From Sipunculus nudus (lineage: Eukaryota > Annelida > Sipuncula > Golfingiida > Sipunculidae), in contig JAPPUL010000070.1 of the NCBI GenBank assembly GCA_026874595.1, positions 1-64,000 on the forward strand: a stretch of DNA of 64,000 bases. The letters run 5' to 3'. Shown one piece after another: positions 9,529-17,691 of this stretch (its first letter is position 1; each line of letters begins with the position of its first letter). The notes below the pieces were generated by a model, which worked only from the letters and a program-made list of their open reading frames with translations, was not told the origin of the DNA and searched no databases. A program made the position numbers and the translations under genes.

Positions 9529-10150
9529 TTGTATATAGAAGGCAGTTTCAAGGGATATATAGAAGATTTGGGTTCCAAAAAGTCAAGTCCTGGTGGAGGT
9601 AGCGTAGCAGCGCTTACAGGTTTACAGGGGATATTGTTGGTGCTAATGGTGTGCAATTTGACACTAGGGAAGAAAAGATATAAAGGGGTTGAGGCCGAGG
9701 TAGAAGGAATACGTAAAAGAGCAGAGGGAGTCAAGCGCTTTTTCATGGATAAGCTAGACGAAGATGTTTTGGTATTCCAAGAGATAATGAAGTCCTATAA
9801 GCTTTCGGAAGCAGAGCGTGAGATAGGTATAAAGCAGGCATTGCTTAAGGGGGCATTATTCTCGCTTAGGATGGCAGAGGAGGGGTTAAAAGGTTTTGGA
9901 GTATGCGATGTTAGTGGGCCGGCTAGGGAATATAAATGTAAAAAGCGATGCCTACATAGGCCTTATGCATGGACAACTTAGCATAGAATCAAGTTTTACA
10001 AACGTGTTAATAAATCTGGAAGGGATAAAGGAAGAAGGGATCCATCTAGATTTTGCCCAAAAGATGGGAAAGATAGTAGAGAAAGCAAAGAAGCTAACAG
10101 AAGATAAAGACACATTATTTAAAGAATACAAGGCAGGCAAGATATTATGA
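9529..10150 (+). CDS. fchA: methenyltetrahydrofolate cyclohydrolase / cyclodeaminase family (FchA), one frameshift
   Basis: Members hydrolyse 5,10-methenyl-THF or deaminate formimino-THF. The start is TTG at 9529 with AGGAGG 6 nt upstream. The N-terminus SSPGGGSVAALTG and VCNLTLGKKRY are diagnostic, followed by LGNINVKSDAYIG and FTNVLINL. The frame breaks near 9891, where one extra G in a GG run shifts it; without it the gene is 207 codons, the usual size. Its stop overlaps the folD start as ATGA at 10147-10150, so translation is coupled. The neighbour FolD lacks the cyclohydrolase residues, which strongly suggests this protein supplies the cyclohydrolase step of the folate one-carbon pathway. 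Confidence 0.85.
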
Positions 10151-11001
10151 TATTATCGGGAAAAGAAGTATCCGAGGAGGTATTGCGTAGTTTAAAGGAG
10201 CGAGTATCGGGGTATGTTGATGTAGAGAGGCAACCGAAGGCAGTGCTAGTACAGATAGGAGAAGATGAGGCGAGCAAATGGTATAACAGGAGTATAGAGA
10301 AGACGTGTAAGAGGGTAGGGATAAAGAGCAAGGTAGAGGAATATGGGTTAGATATAAGTTTAGAAGAAGGGATTAAACGACTTAATGAGCTTAGTAAGGA
10401 CTTTAGTGTATCAGGTATATTGTTGAATCAGCCCTTACCGGGTCATCTAAAAGGGTTATCAGAGTATATAGAATGTGGAAAGGACATAGAGGGTGTAAGC
10501 TCAGCGAGTATAGGCAAGCTATTGCTTGGTCAAAACAGTCATATTCCCTGCACAGCGATGTCGGTGATGAAGCTAATAGACTATTACGGGATAGAAGTTA
10601 GGGGCAAGCGAGTATGCATAGTGGGTCGTAGTAATATAGTGGGTAAACCGTTGGTGTCATTATTTAGCAAAGCAGATGCAACAGTTATATTATGCCATTC
10701 AAAGACAAAAGATATAGAGCAAGAGAGCAAGAGATCAGACATATTGGTAGCAGCGATAGGGCGGGCAAAACACATAACAAGAGAATGGATAAGAGAGGGT
10801 ATGGTAGTGATTGACGTCGGGACAAATTATTTAGATGAGGGCTTATGTGGAGATGTTGATTATGAAGGGGTAAAAGATATAGTTAGTATGATAAGCCCTG
10901 TACCTGGGGGTGTTGGGATACTAACTAATTTAATGCTAGTATCAAACATATTAGATGCCTACGAAGAGCAAGAAAGCAAAAATAAAGCAAAAATAAAGTA
11001 A
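10147..11001 (+). CDS. folD: FolD-family methylenetetrahydrofolate dehydrogenase, cyclohydrolase residues missing
   Basis: This 284-residue protein has the FolD fold: VGRSNIVGKPL is the NAD(P) loop, and GMVVIDVGTN and SPVPGGVGILTN close the C-terminus. The cyclohydrolase site is altered. The conserved Tyr is Y46, but the catalytic Lys four residues on is I50. The Gln of VQLPLP is N94 (LNQPLP). The Asp of KDVDGF is E115 (KDIEGV). PCTPxG reads PCTAMS. In human DC301 and E. coli FolD the Lys is essential for cyclohydrolase but not dehydrogenase activity, so I infer a dehydrogenase-only enzyme partnered by FchA, whose stop it overlaps. The last residues (KNKAKIK) are encoded by an 11 bp tandem repeat. 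Confidence 0.88.
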   Translation: MILSGKEVSEEVLRSLKERVSGYVDVERQPKAVLVQIGEDEASKWYNRSIEKTCKRVGIKSKVEEYGLDISLEEGIKRLNELSKDFSVSGILLNQPLPGHLKGLSEYIECGKDIEGVSSASIGKLLLGQNSHIPCTAMSVMKLIDYYGIEVRGKRVCIVGRSNIVGKPLVSLFSKADATVILCHSKTKDIEQESKRSDILVAAIGRAKHITREWIREGMVVIDVGTNYLDEGLCGDVDYEGVKDIVSMISPVPGGVGILTNLMLVSNILDAYEEQESKNKAKIK

Positions 11002-11056
11002 AAATAAAGTAAAAATAAAGTAAAAAATAAAGTAAAAAATAAAGTAAAAAATAAAG
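10978..11056 (+). repeat. 11-12 bp x 7 tandem repeat at the 3' end of folD
   Basis: Seven copies of AAAAATAAAGT run end to end; the first ends in C and the last three have one extra A. The array starts inside folD, supplies its stop codon at 10999-11001, and reaches within 10 bp of the convergent DUF6599 gene's stop. Copy or length changes would alter the FolD tail. Confidence 0.9.
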
Positions 11057-11064
11057 GGTGTAGT

Positions 11065-12069
11065 TTAGTTAACAAAAGAGTTAATATTCTTGATAATACT
11101 TTTGGAATTAGAAACAGCATTTTTGACATCAAAGCCCTTAGTACCAACTATATAGTTGTTAATGAATCCAAAAGAGAGGAATGAATTTTCGAGAGGATCA
11201 AAGAAGACAGATATATTCTTGTCCGAATGTTTTTTCCTAAGCTCCAAGAAGTCCTTGTACTTGTTAAAAGCATTTTTTAAAGCTTGTTGATTTTGGAATT
11301 TAGCTATAAAGATATATGGCGACTCTTTTTTATTGTTTAAGTTAGAATCATAAAAGACCTGATAAACGTTTTTGAAAAGAGGCTGGGAGTCGAAGTTAGC
11401 GAAATAAAAACGTCTTTTGAAAGGGATAATATTTTGTTTAGGGAATATGGAGAAAGTGTCTAAAGTATTTTTGTCTTGAGGGGTAATGTTAGAAATACGC
11501 TTAGCAAGAGCAAGTAGCAAGTTATTGAATTCCTTAACGGAGCTTTGCAGTTCTAATTTAACATAATATTTATTTTTCCAAAAAGAGAGAGTAGTGCCTT
11601 CTAAGTAGCCTTGATTTTTAATATCGATAAAGTTGTAAGAGGGGTTTCGTTCGCTGCTATAAATCCCAAAGGCCTGGATGGGACTATTCATATCATAAAC
11701 ATATAAAATAAACTTAGCCTTTTTATGAACTTTGTGAGAGATTTCAAGGTAAGCACATTCAACGAAGCCATGGTTTTTGATGTATCCGTCTGCAGCCCCA
11801 TTAATCTTCTCAAACAAACTATCCTGGTCTAATATAGCATAAGAATTAATATTGTAATTAGTTAAGACGTCTTTATTCTTGATAGCAGTTAGTAAGGAAG
11901 TGTTATTAGGCAAAACGTCAATAGGCTTAACGTTTTTTAATTGCTCAATTGCAAGGTCTTGTTCTTTAACAGATTTAGGTTTACGCTCAGAACAGGCGGA
12001 GAAATAAAATAAAGTAAAAATAGCATAAAAAATAAAAAGAAATAAAGATAAAATAGGCTTTGCAAACAT
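11065..12069 (-). CDS. DUF6599-family lipoprotein
   Basis: This 334-residue protein begins with a hydrophobic segment ending in YFSACSER, a plausible lipoprotein cleavage site with Cys at about 26, so it should be anchored in the envelope. The stretch LFEKINGAADGYIKNHGF is typical of DUF6599, a family of unknown role found in several diderm phyla. The rest is alternating beta strand and charged loops. AAGGA lies 7 nt before the ATG. It is convergent with folD, and its pyrimidine-ending codons match the minus-strand genes nearby. Family assignment is from the motif only. Confidence 0.75.
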   Translation of the reverse strand: MFAKPILSLFLFIFYAIFTLFYFSACSERKPKSVKEQDLAIEQLKNVKPIDVLPNNTSLLTAIKNKDVLTNYNINSYAILDQDSLFEKINGAADGYIKNHGFVECAYLEISHKVHKKAKFILYVYDMNSPIQAFGIYSSERNPSYNFIDIKNQGYLEGTTLSFWKNKYYVKLELQSSVKEFNNLLLALAKRISNITPQDKNTLDTFSIFPKQNIIPFKRRFYFANFDSQPLFKNVYQVFYDSNLNNKKESPYIFIAKFQNQQALKNAFNKYKDFLELRKKHSDKNISVFFDPLENSFLSFGFINNYIVGTKGFDVKNAVSNSKSIIKNINSFVN

Positions 12070-12192
12070 AAAAATAATCCTTATACTAATATAGGTAAAA
12101 TATATATATTATATATAATATATGAAATAGAAGTAATTACAAAAGTAATTTAGTAAAAAAAAAAGATATGCTAAAACAGGAAGGGGAAAATA

Positions 12193-12495
12193 ATGAAAAA
12201 TGTAATAATAGTGGTAGTGATGATAATGGTAGCATTTACAATGCTTGAGTGTGGGAAGGGGCTAAAGAGCAAAGCGCCAGAAGTAGGAGAAGGGGATATA
12301 AATGTAGTAATAAAACATATGATATATTATAAGAAAAAATATAATGCAGAAGAGACCCCCGCTTTGAAAGAGCAATATAGGCAATTGTATTTAAAATATA
12401 AAAAGAGTTACAAAGATCATAAAGATAAGCAAAAAGAAGAGGCTTTGAAGAAAGCTAAGGCAAAAGAAAAAGAGGTGGAAAAAAAGCTAGAATAA
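12193..12495 (+). CDS. small putative lipoprotein with charged helical tail
   Basis: The 100-residue product starts MKNVIIVVVMIMVAF and ends its hydrophobic stretch at TMLECGKG, a lipobox-like site. The mature part is almost all Lys/Glu/Ala/Tyr and likely one long helix or coiled coil (YKKKYNAEE to the end). GGAAGGGG sits 6 nt upstream of the ATG. It is flanked by minus-strand genes on both sides, with a strongly AT-rich 120 bp leader that must hold its promoter. It resembles small lipoproteins of Lpp-like length but I do not recognise a family. Confidence 0.6.
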   Translation: MKNVIIVVVMIMVAFTMLECGKGLKSKAPEVGEGDINVVIKHMIYYKKKYNAEETPALKEQYRQLYLKYKKSYKDHKDKQKEEALKKAKAKEKEVEKKLE

Positions 12496-12573
12496 AGCAA
12501 TGCAGGATAAGTCAGGCAGGGTAAGTTATTTAAAGATTTAAAGGATGAGGCTTTTAAAGAAAAGAGCTTATAT

Positions 12574-13329
12574 TTATTCAGAATTTAAGGTTTTTTGTAA
12601 ATTAGCAATCCAGCTGTCATGTCCCCAGGTGTCGATGTATAATTGTATAGCAGAGTCGGCTTTGGCAAAGTGTCTAGTTTTGTGAGTAGTTTTAATCCAA
12701 AGTCTAAGAGCTTTTTGGTTGTTGTTGTTTTTATAAGGGTAATCTTTAAGGTAAAAAAATGCCCTTTTATAGTCTTTCAGCAAGTAATAATTGTCTGCAA
12801 CATTGACAAGGATTTCCTTGTCATCATTCATTTTCCGTAAAGCAAAAGCACGTAAAAAGAAGTAGTTTGCCGCTTTGTACTTTTTAGCATATTGCTGAGT
12901 AAGAGCATATCGATAGTTGTTAAGATAAGAGTTTCCTTCTTTGACACGGACAATCATACTAAGATACTTAGCAGACTTATCAAACTCTTTGTTCTCGTAA
13001 TGGAAGTTTGCAAGGAATGTAAGGACTCTAACGGTGAGGCGAGGGTTTTTCTGAGCTTTTAGCAGGAGAGGGATACCATTCTTTTGGTCGTTTTTAGAAC
13101 ATAAAAGCTTACCCAGCACAAATTGTACCATGTTATTATAAGGGTCTTTTCTCAAAGCGGTTTTAAGTAGGAATATTTTCTGTCCTAAAGAATCTTCAGT
13201 AAGAGCTTGGTGTAATAGTTTCTCTACCTGTAAGGCTTTAGAATTATTTTGTCTTTGAGCAAACGTGGTAGTAAAAATTGTTAGGATAATAGTAAAAGCT
13301 AAATTAAATTTTATTATATAATGGTACAT
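12574..13329 (-). CDS. secreted TPR-repeat protein
   Basis: About 251 residues. I chose the ATG at 13329, which has GAGG 6 nt upstream, over a TTG four codons earlier. A signal peptide ends near TTTFAQRQ. The body has helix pairs of TPR type, for example NMVQFVLGKLL, VLTFLANFHYENKEFDKSAKYL and DNYYLLKDYKRAFFYLKDY. It would act as a periplasmic or outer-membrane scaffold. Its ATG lies 18 bp downstream of the stop of the methyltransferase gene, so the two probably share a transcript. Confidence 0.75.
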   Translation of the reverse strand: MYHYIIKFNLAFTIILTIFTTTFAQRQNNSKALQVEKLLHQALTEDSLGQKIFLLKTALRKDPYNNMVQFVLGKLLCSKNDQKNGIPLLLKAQKNPRLTVRVLTFLANFHYENKEFDKSAKYLSMIVRVKEGNSYLNNYRYALTQQYAKKYKAANYFFLRAFALRKMNDDKEILVNVADNYYLLKDYKRAFFYLKDYPYKNNNNQKALRLWIKTTHKTRHFAKADSAIQLYIDTWGHDSWIANLQKTLNSE

Positions 13330-13347
13330 ATAGAACCTCAAACATAA

Positions 13348-14238
13348 TTAAGTTGAATATTTTTTTTGTGCAAGAAAAAGCATCACATCACCAAGATTAA
13401 ATTGTTTAACAAGTTTGTCAAAAGCGGATTTAACAAATTTGTTTTTATTCTTCTCAATAGGTATAGCTCCCCAGGAGAGCTTTTTATGTATAAAGAATCC
13501 CTTTTTTTGTAAAAGTTGAGCTAATGTCTTTTTAGAGAATAGAAAAAGATGTTCTTTAATGGCACTTCTCCAGGAAGAGCGATATATTTTAGCAAACAGA
13601 CCATCGACATTAGGAGTAGTGATAATAACAAACCCCCCGGGTATAGTAATGCGATAAATTTCATCAAGCAAAGCAGCAGGATCGTTTACATGTTCGATTA
13701 GATGAGATAGATGGACGACATTGAAGAAATTCGACTGAAAAGCAGCTTGTTGTAAAGGTGAAGAAATTATATTAAGTTTGAAGTTCGAGCGAGCGTAATC
13801 GGCAGAACGCTTACAGATTTCAACACCGAAAGTAAGCCAGTCTTGCTTTTTCATGTAATTGAGAAGAAGACCTGTTGCACACCCGATATCAAGGAATCGT
13901 TTTGGGTGAGAAAATTGCCTAGAAATATGATTAAAATTGATGTCTTTTAAAGATAATTTCATAAGCTTGAAGAAGGCGTTTTGGTTTTCAATTTCATATT
14001 CGAAGTACTCATCATTATATATATCAAAAGTTTCTTTTTGCGATGGCTGAGGGTTTTGGTAAACAAACTCACAAGAGCTACATTTAACATAAAAAAAGTC
14101 GTGGCAAGAGAAAAACGGTGAGCTTAAAGAAGAGCCACAAATCTTACAGCTAATAAAGTTGTTGTTTTCATATAAAGAGCTAGAGAGTTTTTGTATAGTA
14201 TTTTGTTTGATATCGTTTTCTGATATAATATTTCCCAA
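13348..14238 (-). CDS. class I SAM-dependent methyltransferase with N-terminal zinc ribbon
   Basis: The 296-residue protein opens with CKICG and CSSCEFVYQNP, a zinc-ribbon arrangement common in methyltransferases of sugar and surface-polymer clusters. The SAM site is RFLDIGCATG (about residue 112), then the acidic residue in FGVEICKR, LSHLIEHVNDP and ITIPGGFVIITTPN, matching motifs I to III. The start is TTG with AAAAGGA 9 nt upstream; the ATG between them is out of frame. The substrate is unknown. It heads a two-gene unit with the TPR protein. Confidence 0.8.
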   Translation of the reverse strand: MGNIISENDIKQNTIQKLSSSLYENNNFISCKICGSSLSSPFFSCHDFFYVKCSSCEFVYQNPQPSQKETFDIYNDEYFEYEIENQNAFFKLMKLSLKDINFNHISRQFSHPKRFLDIGCATGLLLNYMKKQDWLTFGVEICKRSADYARSNFKLNIISSPLQQAAFQSNFFNVVHLSHLIEHVNDPAALLDEIYRITIPGGFVIITTPNVDGLFAKIYRSSWRSAIKEHLFLFSKKTLAQLLQKKGFFIHKKLSWGAIPIEKNKNKFVKSAFDKLVKQFNLGDVMLFLAQKKYST

Positions 14239-14520
14239 GACATTAAATCCTTTTATAAAAAATAGTGTTGCAAAGCGTTTTATATATATAAAGAGTATAA
14301 TTTATAAACCCTAAAGTCAGCAAAAGACAAATAGAATTAATAAACATAAAAATCTTTACGGATGAGTATTTAATACTGAGTAACGGCCGAGGATAAAAAA
14401 GCTAAAGTAATAATAATGCAGTATACAGATATAATTTACTTTGGAGAATAGCTTTAAGACACTATATAGCTATGACGTTGTCTTTATAATAAGTAGAATG
14501 AGCTTAAAGTTATAAAGGGC

Positions 14521-14817
14521 TTATTTTTCATCTGATTGTTTTTGAGGTTTCATATAGGTCTCAATCCAAGAGGGAGAAGTTAAAACATCCCAAGCGATAG
14601 CAACCCGTTTTCTAATACCATAATCGGGATGTTTTATTTCAAGATAGACAAAAAACGCCGATAGAAAATAAGAATAGAAAGACTAAAATTAAGATAGGGG
14701 ACAATAAGAAAGGTTCTAGTTACTCTTTGTTTCTTTATAGGAAACTCACACTTCCTACAGTATTTATGTTTAAACGGTATTCACAAGCCCACATTTTGGA
14801 CAAATAACATGTTGCAT
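14521..14817 (-). pseudogene. small zinc-ribbon membrane protein gene, three +1 frameshifts
   Basis: Reading the minus strand from ATG 14817 gives CPKCGLVN, then YCRKCEFP in a second frame, a hydrophobic helix (ILILVFLFLFSIGV) in a third, and a tail ending KQSDEK at TAA 14523-14521. Removing one base each from TTT, CCCC and T6 joins them into 98 codons: a Cys4 ribbon, one membrane helix and a Trp-containing tail. No frame longer than about 40 codons survives, so ORF finders miss it. The rest of the 14239-14959 gap (14239-14520 and 14818-14959) shows no gene I can support. Confidence 0.55.
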
Positions 14818-14959
14818 AATAAAACGGCAATAAAACTGGTAATGTTAATTATATAATTATCTATAAAACGTTTAAGGAAGTAAAGCTAAAAAAGCAAAAT
14901 ACTTCCTTAAGTATATATAATGAACTAATTAGAAATGTCAAAACTAGGATTTAACTAAA

Positions 14960-16908
14960 CTAACTTTGGCTTACCGCCTCCTGTATTTTAGTAATTATAG
15001 AAGGATCTTCAAGAGTAGAAGTATCCTGAGTAATTTCATCTCCTTTAGCAATAGCTCTTAACAATCGACGCATTACTTTTCCGCTACGAGTTTTGGGCAA
15101 ACCAGGTACTATAGTAATAGAGTCGGCCTTAGCAAAAGCGCCAATGTTTTTGGTAAGTAAAGCATTTATCTCTCCTCGAACCTTAGCAGATTCCTCATCA
15201 TGTCCAAGTACAACATAAGCTACAATAGCTTCCCCTTTAATACTATCTGGTCTTCCAACAACAGCCACTTCTGCAACGTTGTTATGTTCACCAATTGCAG
15301 ACTCAATCTCAGCAGTGCCTATCCTATGTCCGCTAACATTAAGTACATCATCCACCCGGCCCGTTATCCATATATATCCATCAGCATCTTTATATGCTCC
15401 ATCCCCACTAAAATACACTGCCTTACCATTCTTTTTTGCTTGACTGAAATAATTAGTCTCAAACCGCTTTGGATCTCCCCATATAGTCCTTAGCATCGAA
15501 GGGCCAAGGCCTTGTTATGCATAAAAGCCCTTTTTGATTATTTGCCATCGGATTTCCGTCTTTATCTATTATCTCAGCAATTATTCCCCGGCAGTGGGAA
15601 CGTTGCCGAGCCTGGTTTTGTCGGCGTTGCGCCCGGAAGCGGCGTTATCATATGACCTCCTGTTTCTGTTTGCCACCACGTATCTACTATTGCACAACGT
15701 CCACCGCCGATACTTTCATGATACCATAACCAAGCATCCGGATTTATCGGCTCGCCCACCGTCCCAAGAATTTTAATCGAACTTAAATCATACTTTTTAG
15801 GTTCCTCGGCTCCTACCTTATGTAATAATCTTATCGCCGTTGGGGCTGTGTAAAATTGGTTTACTTTATACTCATCAATCATCTTCCACCATCTGCCCGC
15901 ATCCGGATAAGTTGGCACACCTTCGTACATTATTGTAGTCCCGCCGCAAGCTAATGGCCCGTACACTATATACGTGTGGCCTGTGACCCAGCCTATGTCT
16001 GCGCTGCACCAGTATATGTCCTCTTCCTTTAAATCAAATACCCATTTCATCGTAAGTTGTGCCCATAATATATATCCTGCTTGAGAGTGCTGTACCCCTT
16101 TAGGTTTTCCTGTGCTCCCTGACGTGTATAATAAAAATAGGGGGTCTTCACTGTCCATTGGCTCTATCTCACAACTTTCACTTGCCTCCTCTATGTGTTC
16201 ATGATACCAATAATCTCGTCCCACCTGCATGTTTATTTGTGCCTTGTTGCGCCTTACCACTATCACTTGCTTTATACTTTCGCATCCACCGGCTAAAGCC
16301 TCGTCTGCTATCGTTTTTAATATGTGTGGAGCTCCTCGCCTGTGTCCGCCATCTGCTGTTATTAATGTAGTTGCTCGGGCATCTTCTATACGATCTCGTA
16401 AGCTCTCTGCAGAAAAACCGCCAAATACTACCGAATGTATTGCCCCTATCCTAGCGCATGCTAGCATGAAATAGGGGAGTTCCGGTATCATCGGCAAATA
16501 TAATACCACCCGATCGCCCTTCTTTACTCCGAATCTGTCCTTCAATAGCGAGGCTGCTTTGTTTACTCGTTTTGATAACTCTTTATATGTTATATTTTGT
16601 TTGTCGCCAGGTTCTCCCTCAAATAATATTGCTGTCTTATCTCCTTTATCTTTTAAATGTCTATCTACGCACTGCTGGCTTATGTTTAGCTTACCGCCTA
16701 AAAACCATTTGTAAAATGGTGCCTTACTCTCATCAAGTACTTTATCATAAGGCTTTATCCACTTTAGATTCTCTTTTGCATGCTTATCCCAAAAGCCTTC
16801 AAGATCCTCTTTCGCATCATTGTACATCCTGTGATACTCTTCCATGCTCTTTATTAGTGCTCTTGACGATAGCTCCTTATTCGGATTGAATATTTTTACT
16901 TCTGACAT
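14960..16908 (-). CDS. acs: acetyl-CoA synthetase, AMP-forming (two frameshifts)
   Basis: It makes acetyl-CoA from acetate, ATP and CoA. The long frame (15574-16908) carries [18 protein letters not shown] and VFGGFS. The C-terminal domain (14960-15496) has [18 protein letters not shown] and the acetylatable Lys in PKTRSGK. Between them one extra G in GGGG at about 15592 and one extra C in CCC at about 15505 break the frame; without both, the gene is 649 codons, the normal size. AGGAGG lies 10 nt before the ATG. It is the last gene of an acetate operon. Codons in the 5' part use ATA almost only, while the last 100 or so codons use ATT as often. Confidence 0.93.
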
Positions 16909-17019
16909 TGCTTTTTACTCCTCCTTTTATTTAGTTTTGTTTTTTTTTAAAACCTTTCTATATCCTGCCCACCTCATTCCTAATACCATCCCTACAAACC
17001 TACATAATAAACTCACATA

Positions 17020-17643
17020 TTACACTATCTTACCTCTTTTCCCCTGCAACTTTAAGAATATCATAGCCGCCATTATTGCATCATTTAAAGCATCATGTTT
17101 CTCAAGTATTGGCAGGTCAAGCTCTTGCATTATTCTGTCAAAACTCCTGTCATCCTCTGCCTCCTCACCACGCATAAGTCCTCTTTTATACTTTAGATAC
17201 ATTTGAGACACATCTATAACTTTGTTCGGCAGGCGTATACCTAGTAACTCCTTTACATATTTATTTATTATTGCAACGTCAAACGATATATAATACCCGA
17301 TTAACGGACAGGAGCGTATGTATTCAAGAAATTTATATATCCCCTCTTCTATACTTATCCCTCCTTCTAAATCTATATTCCTTAACCTGTGCACCTTTAT
17401 ACTATCTCCACCTACATTATCATCCGGCTTTATAAGCACTTCAAACTTCTCACTCTTTAATATCTTATTAGCATTTAGCTTTACTGCTCCTATCGACAGT
17501 ATCTTGTCAGCTGCAGGATTAAGTCCTGTTGTCTCTGTATCAAATGATACGTATTCTCCCGATTTTACCGCATCATAAAGAAAACTATAATGTTTATCAT
17601 GAAGCTGCCGTTTACCTAGATAATTAGTAAGTTTCCGTAACAA
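17020..17643 (-). CDS. DnaQ-like 3'-5' exonuclease (DEDDh)
   Basis: The 207-residue protein has all DEDDh elements: FDTETTG (about residue 34), the Asp of YYISFDVAIIN and KHDALNDA near the C-terminus. It resembles stand-alone DNA polymerase III epsilon-like exonucleases that are often encoded beside DUF294/CBS proteins and acetate symporters. The start is TTG; AAGGAA lies about 11 nt upstream. It sits between the DUF294 gene and acs on the same strand. Its role in that operon is not established; a link to nucleotide turnover is only a guess. Confidence 0.85.
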   Translation of the reverse strand: MLRKLTNYLGKRQLHDKHYSFLYDAVKSGEYVSFDTETTGLNPAADKILSIGAVKLNANKILKSEKFEVLIKPDDNVGGDSIKVHRLRNIDLEGGISIEEGIYKFLEYIRSCPLIGYYISFDVAIINKYVKELLGIRLPNKVIDVSQMYLKYKRGLMRGEEAEDDRSFDRIMQELDLPILEKHDALNDAIMAAMIFLKLQGKRGKIV

Positions 17644-17661
17644 TTAACATTTTCCTTCTTT

Positions 17662-17691
17662 AATAAAGATATCCTAAATAAAGATATCCTA
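17662..17691 (-). repeat. 15 bp x 2 duplication between DUF294 and exonuclease genes
   Basis: AATAAAGATATCCTA occurs twice in a row and covers the stop codon of the DUF294 gene, about 20 bp before the exonuclease start. It is another member of the short tandem duplications placed just upstream of starts. Confidence 0.75.

Noticed and set aside
14340-14400. Segment ACTGAGTAACGGCC resembling part of 16S rRNA, or the frame KIFTDEYLILSNGRG
   Set aside because: The similarity to rRNA is a few bases only, with no flanking rRNA sequence; the frame is 16 codons and lacks a start.
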